In this document: positions 57,810-64,000 of the stretch, piece after piece
Layout of the letters: each line of letters opens with the position of its first letter
How positions within the stretch are numbered: position 1 is the first letter of the stretch
From: Beroe forskalii
Taxonomy: Eukaryota > Ctenophora > Nuda > Beroida > Beroidae
Reading direction: 5' to 3'
Length of the DNA: 64,000 nt
NCBI GenBank assembly: GCA_011033025.1
Contig: WFMF01000367.1
Location: 62,001-126,000 of the forward strand
Program-made: the position numbers and the translations under genes
Notes under the pieces: model-generated
Told to the model about the DNA's origin: nothing
Seen by the model: the letters and a program-made list of their open reading frames with translations, nothing else
Databases searched by the model: none

Positions 57810-59579
57810 TCACTGTATGGAGCAGCCCTCTTTACCGTTCCCATTGTGACACTTCACCAGGAATTCCTTTAATATCTCCGTCCTGAGAAGATACAAGTGG
57901 AACTTTGTCGAGGAGTTAAAATTTCTTGTAAAAGTGAAATTTTGCCAATGTTAGACACTTGGAATAATAACTGAAAACGATATACTATAATTATGATCTT
58001 AAGGATGGTTTCCGTATTGCGTAATCAGCCAGAAGTCAAAAGTCCTTATGGTTTCTGACCTATTATCAAGTGATGATGTCACAGTACCTGTCTGAGTCGA
58101 AGGCGCAGCACTCAGTGAACCCCGTTACCCCGTGTCGTTCTGCGAAGTCCTTAGCCTGGTAATACGTCACGATGTTCTGGGTCTTGTCAATCCTGGAGGA
58201 AATAGGGAAATCCTCAGGATGAAAATACGGGGCAAATTTCCGGGATGGTACACAGAAACTGATGACTCAGACCTCACGCGCAGAATAAGTCCTAATTGCA
58301 TCTCGTGGCCTGTGACGTAGTTAATAATGGCCCCCCTCCAAAGTGTGTCATGCTAGTGTGTCACACTCAATGGGAGACCCTATAATTTCACGGAAACCAA
58401 AAGCTGAGTTATTACCTTCTCGCCTTTAATTTTACAAACCTCTGATCTGTACGGAGTCCGAGTAAGATGGTAGATGCCTTCTTTCTGTACTTCTCAATGT
58501 GTTTCAACCACACTTTTTCAATGTTTTCCAGAGATTGGGGCGTTATCACGCTGTAACACAGCACGAACACATCTGGAATTAAAATTATTGAGGAGGGTCA
58601 CAAATAATAATTTTATTGATTGAAAATGGTTTTGTAATCGATGTTTTCGTGACTGAATTAACTGAAGCCATGGCAGCGTAATTGCTAACCAAATAACCTA
58701 TGCGATTAAAATCCTCAAAATCCCAGGAAACAAACTGTGACTAGAACTGGGTGACTTCCGGACCTATATTGTTGGTCCGTCAAGAAAGACTAGATTCAAT
58801 GGGAAATAAACCATGCTGTTCCTATCGGACTACAGTCTTGAAAATGTAATACGTTACATGATTTACAAATGAAACAAACTGCGACTAACTTGTTTTGGGG
58901 AAGGTTAAGGAGGAAACTAGAGGTACATCTGACTGCCTCCCACTCGTATCAAATAACGTCATTTCGTAGTGGGTGTTTTCCACTGTAAAAGAAGGAGTGA
59001 AGGCGTTGTAATAAAATGTTCTGAAGTGGAAATGAAATATACGGTATCGCAGTCAACTCATATTGCCGTTTATTCTGAATACACATAAGTTTTGGGGCGT
59101 GCTGCTGGTCAATGACTTGCACCAAAATACTCATTTTCTACCTCATAGAATATGTTTCTATACCACATCGATGAAAGAGGCTCTGTTGTAGAAATAGTGT
59201 CACTATTATATGAAGAGTGAGTGTCCTTACCTGTGATTTCGACGACCCCACTATCGCATACGTCTCCACCAGCTTCTAATGCTGTATTCAAGAGCAGTGC
59301 CTGAGAATGTGGTTATGTGAAGAAACAATGAAATTTAGGAGAAATCGAGTCGGCACGATTTAAACGATCGATGGTCTCGATGGCAATTCCAATGATGTAA
59401 AATGGCAGTCATAAGGTGTGGCTACATAGTAGGTACATAATATCTGAGAACAATTTCTTCGCTGTACTCGACCCTCTACTTATCTTACTGACCTGGAAAA
59501 TGGTTGTTTTTCCGATGTTACTGTCTCCAATCATAACACACTTCACTTTTACGGGCGCGGGGGTCTTTGGTTTCGTCAT
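57810..59579 (-). CDS. Atypical Rho-family-like small GTPase, six exons
   Basis: Exons 59579-59493, 59300-59231, 58982-58890, 58572-58416, 58192-58088 and 57882-57810 join in phase through GT-AG introns to 194 residues. The P-loop is intact (GDSNIGKT). Core blocks follow Rho/Rac order: FDTSGRQSD for WDTAGQED, TFPKTNVFVLCYSVITPQSL for YPQTDVFL.CFS..SP.S, VWLKHIEKY, then YYQAKDFAERHGVTGFTECC for the Y.QG..MAKEIGA..Y.ECSA block, and a C-terminal CSIQ box for prenylation. Deviations are heavy: the P-T-VFD switch I segment is absent (GGDVCDSGVVEITGV), Gln61 is Arg, and G4 is GLRTD rather than GTKLD. It may bind GTP without hydrolysing it, like Rnd/RhoH, or may no longer bind nucleotide well. It lies antisense to SPTLC1. 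A small Miro- or Roco-type divergent GTPase is less likely given the CAAX end. Confidence 0.85.
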
Positions 59580-62014
59580 CACTCACTGATGCAGGGTGAT
59601 GTTTGAATATCAAGTGATGTTTGATTTTTCAATAACGTGGTTACATGGACATCTTTGAGACTTAAAAAGTAAAAAGTGCAGAAACTGAATAAAATGTAGA
59701 GAAGAAAGGAATGATTCAAGTCAGGAATGTATTCAAGCCAAATAAACAAATGAAGTAAAAAAGGGGGCGTGGTTACAATTTACAAAGTAATGAAAGTCGC
59801 ATACTGAATGACTAAACACAAACATTGTAAACATTTGCTTGCCATATTCGGTGAAATCATGTTTGATTATGTGCACGTAAATTCATCTTGCAAATCAAAT
59901 TAATTTCACCCGAACATCTAATGAATGTCTGCTAGCATGTAGAATCCTGAGATGAACTCCTACAGAAGGAATGATGTTACAGATGATGTACGACCGGAAT
60001 TTGATGATTCTTATTAGAACAAATAAGGCGAATTCGAGACGGAATGACACAGCAGCGTGGCTTAAAAGTTAAAACCTCTATCGTTTACTCTTTTACACAT
60101 GCAAACCGATGCAAGAAGAAATCAGAGCAAAATAACGCGTCGGTTATCATAGGATTATGGTGTTTAACAGGTATACAACCAGTATGAATCTCGCTGGCAC
60201 AGAGAAAACGCATACATAACAATTTTCACAGTACCGCAAGGTTTTTTAACGATCTATACCTCTGTGTATTTCTCCTCAAGGTATTAAAACGCAAAGGCTG
60301 GAGATACAAGGCATAAGAAGAGAAAGAAGGGAAGATGTCTCTCTCTTTTCCTCGACAAAATCTACCGCCAGCTGTTGGTAGCAACACTCTTCCGTGATAC
60401 TACACATATCACATGACACATATAACACATACGCCCTATCATTTGCCTTGCTTTATGGGGGCAGGGGGTGAGCTGGTCTTTTTCCATTAATCAACTAATT
60501 ACACGCCGATTAAATGGTGCGTTTAGATGCAGGGATGCAGGGGTAGCTATATAGATATAGGAGTTTTATCTTTCATGTAAATCATTAGAATCATGAATCG
60601 CTAGTCGCAAAAAACGGAGAGAGTAAGAACAGTGTATCACTGACAATAAATCAATAATTGATGCTGAATCAGCTGTAAAGTTAAATCACAGACTGTCCCC
60701 TTGCCATTTTGTGCTCTTTTTCCCCTTCGTAATAGAATCATTACTTCTAGAGAATGTCCATTCAACCATTATAGAAATTTGATATTGGCGATAAATCGTG
60801 AAATTTCAGCTTACCGTCACAAACACACACATGACGAAAAGATGTAAAAAGAGACAAGAGAAAATATCTGATTTTGTTTAAAATAATGGTACATGGACCA
60901 AAGTACAAAAGTAAAAGCCACACTGCAGTATACGTAAACTGGAAGTACAGAATTTAGCAAAGATAACCGGCTGGCTACTTGGCTAAACGACAGTTAAAAT
61001 ATGTTGTAATTTCGTGTTTAGGTCTTTTCATGACATAGTAACATCAAGCAAGTACACCGGTCAAATGCTCTGTTTAAAAAGGATATTTAACAAGCAAACA
61101 AAAATAAATATTGAAGAAGTCCAGATGACCTCAGTCTAATTCAACACGTGGGATGAGACGTGTTTCGAATTGATGGGCTGGGCAAGAATAAAAATGAAAA
61201 CTTATTAATAGACTGAAAGACCCCTGTCTTCATGTTGGCCGACACTAGATTAGCAACGCAGTCGAACCTGCAACCTAGAGTCATTCATGAAAAAATAGCA
61301 ACCGAAACTACGGAGAAGGCGCTACAGATCACCAAACCGAAAGAACAATAGCATTAGAAAGTTGCAAGAGAACCAAATCCCCCGGACACACACAATACAA
61401 TTACACGAATGTACACACGGAGCATATGAATGTGATACTAACACAGACACTCATAGCGGAGGACTCTGAATATATATTTATTATGATGAGGAGGAAGGTA
61501 GGCTAGTGACATCAGAGTCAAAACGTTATATAAATTAGATCATGATTCTCTTATATATACCTACACCATGTGTACTCATGTAATATTAGAATGGTGTGCA
61601 ATATATGTAGCAAATGGAACGGAAGTCACCTTGTATAGATCAATGAAATACGATGTTTGGAATAGAATATGGGATAAGAATAGAATACCAGTCTATCTCC
61701 AGTCGAAAACAAACGGATATATTGATAATATTATGCAATCACTTATCACTAAAAGTTATCGAGATTACATGCATCATTAACTCCCGGTGTTTGAATTAAT
61801 TGGGAGAGTAATTACGCCTTATCGGTGATAATTATCATTGGGCCTAATTATATTTCAAAGTTACTGTGATTTTGTGATTTCATTCTATAGGCACAGGGCA
61901 AATATCAAAGAAATAAAAACGATCAGACATAACGCTTGAACTCTTGATCAGATGAAACCAAATCAAAGCCGGGATCATGTAACCGGGCCCATCGGAGGAG
62001 AATGAGAGCAACAT
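59580..62014. other. Upstream of the Rho-like gene, no gene recognised
   Basis: AT-rich; a promoter for the minus-strand gene is expected near 59.6-59.8 kb but no clear element was seen. The open frame 61568-61780 has no recognised motif and no splice context. Confidence 0.4.
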
Positions 62015-62637
62015 GGGGGGGGGGCCAACCCCCATAAACCCCCGGTGGATATCGAAAAATGGCAAATGGGGGTTTAATTTTTGGGGGTTTATGGGGGTTT
62101 ATGGGGGCTTAATTTAGTTAAATTTTGCTGTTTTATGACTGATTTTGTTCACAATTTTTGGCATTTTACGGAATGGTACCATTTTTTGTTGACGATTTTT
62201 GGCTTTTTTTGAAATGGTACCATTTTTTGTTGATGAATTTCGGCCCTTTTCTGAAATGGTACCATTTTTTCAGCGATTTTCAAGCCTTTTTTGAAATGGT
62301 ACCATTTTCTGTTGCGCATTTTCGAACCTTTCCTAAAATGGTACCATTTTCGGCCATTTTTTGAAATGGTACCATTTTTTGTTGACAATCTTAGACCTTT
62401 TTTGAAATGGTACCATTTTTCGTTGGCGATTTTCAAGCCTTTTCTGAAATGGTACCATTTTTTGTTGACGATTTTTGGCCCTATTTTGAAATGGTACCAA
62501 TTTTCATTGAAGATTTTCGACCTTTTTCTGGAAAATTAAACCCCCATAAACCCCCAAGTGGATATCGAAAAAGGCAAATGGGGGTTAAATTTTTGGGGGT
62601 TTATGGGGGTTTATGGGGGTTGGCCCCCCCCCCCCCA
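62015..62637. mobile_element. MITE built on a repeated AAATGGTACCATTT palindrome
   Basis: Ends are GGGGGGGCCAACCCCCATAA with ACCCCC on the left and the complement on the right, with second copies of ATGGGGGTTTATGGGGGTTT just inside. CAACATG lies directly outside both ends (about 62009-62015 and 62636-62642), suggesting a 7-8 bp target duplication. Between them, nine copies of (A)AATGGTACCATTT, a 14-bp palindrome, occur at spacings of mostly 41-42 bp (about 62172 to 62500). Overlapping open frames such as KWYHFLL arise from the repeat. Confidence 0.85.
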
Positions 62638-62639
62638 AC

Positions 62640-64000
62640 ATGATTTAATCAGCACACGCATATACACACACATACACACGGGACTCTGATTTAATTGCGG
62701 ATTATATCAGGTTTAATATCATAATGATATGTCAATAATAATTTTTATTTATGCATAAATAGCTATGAACAATATGCGTCATGGGACCTTCGATCAGGCT
62801 GACGTGTGGAACTTTTTAAGCCTTGTGACAAAATAAATCATCGTTGACGTTAAAACTTTTGAATCATCGTTTGGATCATACCTACATATCTGGCAATTTT
62901 CCAATTCTGAAACAAATACTCCTGGCAATTCGGTGAATCTGAGTGTTTAAAAAATCTGTCAACAGACGTCAGAAGCAGTTTCATTCGTTCCAAAGTTCCA
63001 AGAACAGTTTTTAAGAAATTCTGGATTTTATAATTCAGAGCAAGCGATAGCATTCAAAGTTGACCCAACCTCCATATACGACGACAACGAATTACTGGTA
63101 TGTGAATATGTCATTAATATACTAAAAGCTCAATTACTCATTCAAGTCATACGTTATGTACGCGAGGCCGTCCTTAAATCTGCTGGTAGACGTACAATCC
63201 ATTAGAGGTCTGTTCTCCAACTCCCATTCAATGTGGTTGACTTACAGAGCTGACTCAAGTATATTTATTCATGACAATGAAGTTAAGAGAGTTCCGGATT
63301 TCACGAATCAGATGGTTGAATAAGAATTGCATAATTTTAATGAGAGAGAGTTCTTGATTTATATTCTATTTTGACTGAGTGACTCAAAAGAGAATAAATT
63401 AAGAACTCTAAGTCCGTCCTAAGTATAAATCATGTTAAATGCATAAAAATTGAAAAGACTTGCGACTGCCTATAAAGGACTGGATGTATAGATCGCTAGA
63501 CAAAACAGCAGTAAATTTATAACAAACCGTGTTATGTTACTCGAAACATCGAATTTATATTATGATAATTGTCATTATCAACATAGACACCTTGTACATA
63601 AGACAGGTGTTTTACTGGTCATGAGTCTCGTATATTTAAAATTGCAAACATATGTATATTGAACATAACGCTGGTCCATGGACTAAGATGTTTAACATAA
63701 ACAACAGGACCTTCATTGATAAAAGAGGAGGAAGTGTCAGAAAGGGTCATTTTCTAGCTTGTACAGTTGGCAAGAATACAAAACTAGTGAAACTCAAAAG
63801 TAGCAAAACCCACGCGAAACGTGCGATGTACACGATGCCTTGGTCTGAGCACATCACTAATGGTGCACATCATAAACCACCGCCGTTTCAAAGTGTCCGG
63901 GTGTGTGACATCATGTAATTAAAGAGCTGGAGTGGTGAGGCTAACGGAGAATGGAATATGGATTAGCTGCAGAGCTGCGCAATATAAATGTTGAGTAGTT
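62640..64000. other. Intergenic, no gene recognised
   Basis: AT-rich DNA to the window edge. The 88-codon frame at 63652-63918 is Lys/His-rich without a recognised family. No SPTLC1 exon was seen. Confidence 0.4.

Noticed and set aside
62149..62643. Overlapping frames rich in KWYHF repeats
   Set aside because: Direct consequence of the AATGGTACCATTT palindrome repeat.
63652..63918. 88-codon plus-strand frame near the window end
   Set aside because: Lys/His-rich without motif or splice context; not an SPTLC1 exon.

Overview
The window reads as nuclear DNA of an animal. Genes are split by GT-AG introns, lie far apart, and sit among many transposable elements, palindromic MITE-like repeats and minisatellites. 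The recognisable proteins are metazoan or pan-eukaryotic: four class A GPCR-like genes, splicing factor SF3A1, serine palmitoyltransferase subunit SPTLC1, two Rab24-like GTPases and one Rho-like GTPase. A DIRS-type retroelement and a Merlin DNA transposon fit an invertebrate, possibly a cnidarian or other early-branching animal, but the sequence alone does not fix the phylum.

Layout. 0.65-1.9 kb (-): a two-exon GPCR. 2-6 kb: short inverted-repeat elements. 6.2-16.7 kb (-): the 3' ten exons of SF3A1, with a complete but decayed DIRS-like element (13.15-16.36 kb) in its largest visible intron. 16.7-21.7 kb: no gene recognised. 21.76-24.09 kb: a Merlin element with an exact 8-bp target duplication and a broken transposase. 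24.4-25.7 kb (+): a four-exon GPCR-like gene that stops after about four membrane segments. 25.9-26.3 kb: a MITE. 27.0-28.7 kb: a long minisatellite. 28.7-34.2 kb: no gene recognised. 34.27-37.77 kb: a second DIRS-like copy. 38.25-38.66 kb: a 36-bp minisatellite. 40.0-41.2 kb (+): a single-exon GPCR. 43.4 kb (+): an orphan terminal exon. 45.5-46.6 kb: a telomere-like MITE and CpG-rich repeats. 47.2-48.1 kb (-): a single-exon GPCR. 50.1-53.9 kb (+): an intronless Rab24-like gene followed by a six-exon Rab24-like gene. 55.5-56.8 kb (+): the first three SPTLC1 exons. 57.8-59.6 kb (-): a complete six-exon atypical Rho-like GTPase, antisense and downstream of them. 62.0-62.6 kb: a MITE built around a repeated palindrome.

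The genes share no obvious pathway. Three features stand out. (1) Short tandem duplications span splice junctions at three separate places (two SF3A1 exons and SPTLC1 exon 2). (2) The small GTPases are degenerate at catalytic positions, and the Rho-like protein in particular has lost the switch I threonine region, Gln61 and the usual G4 motif. (3) The two DIRS copies keep overlapping parts of one ancestral element. Copy 1 sits in one arm of a foldback repeat whose other arm preserves the empty site, which shows a 3-bp target duplication directly. Exon boundaries were read by eye from splice consensus and reading phase. No alignment or database search was run, so family assignments rest on remembered motifs.
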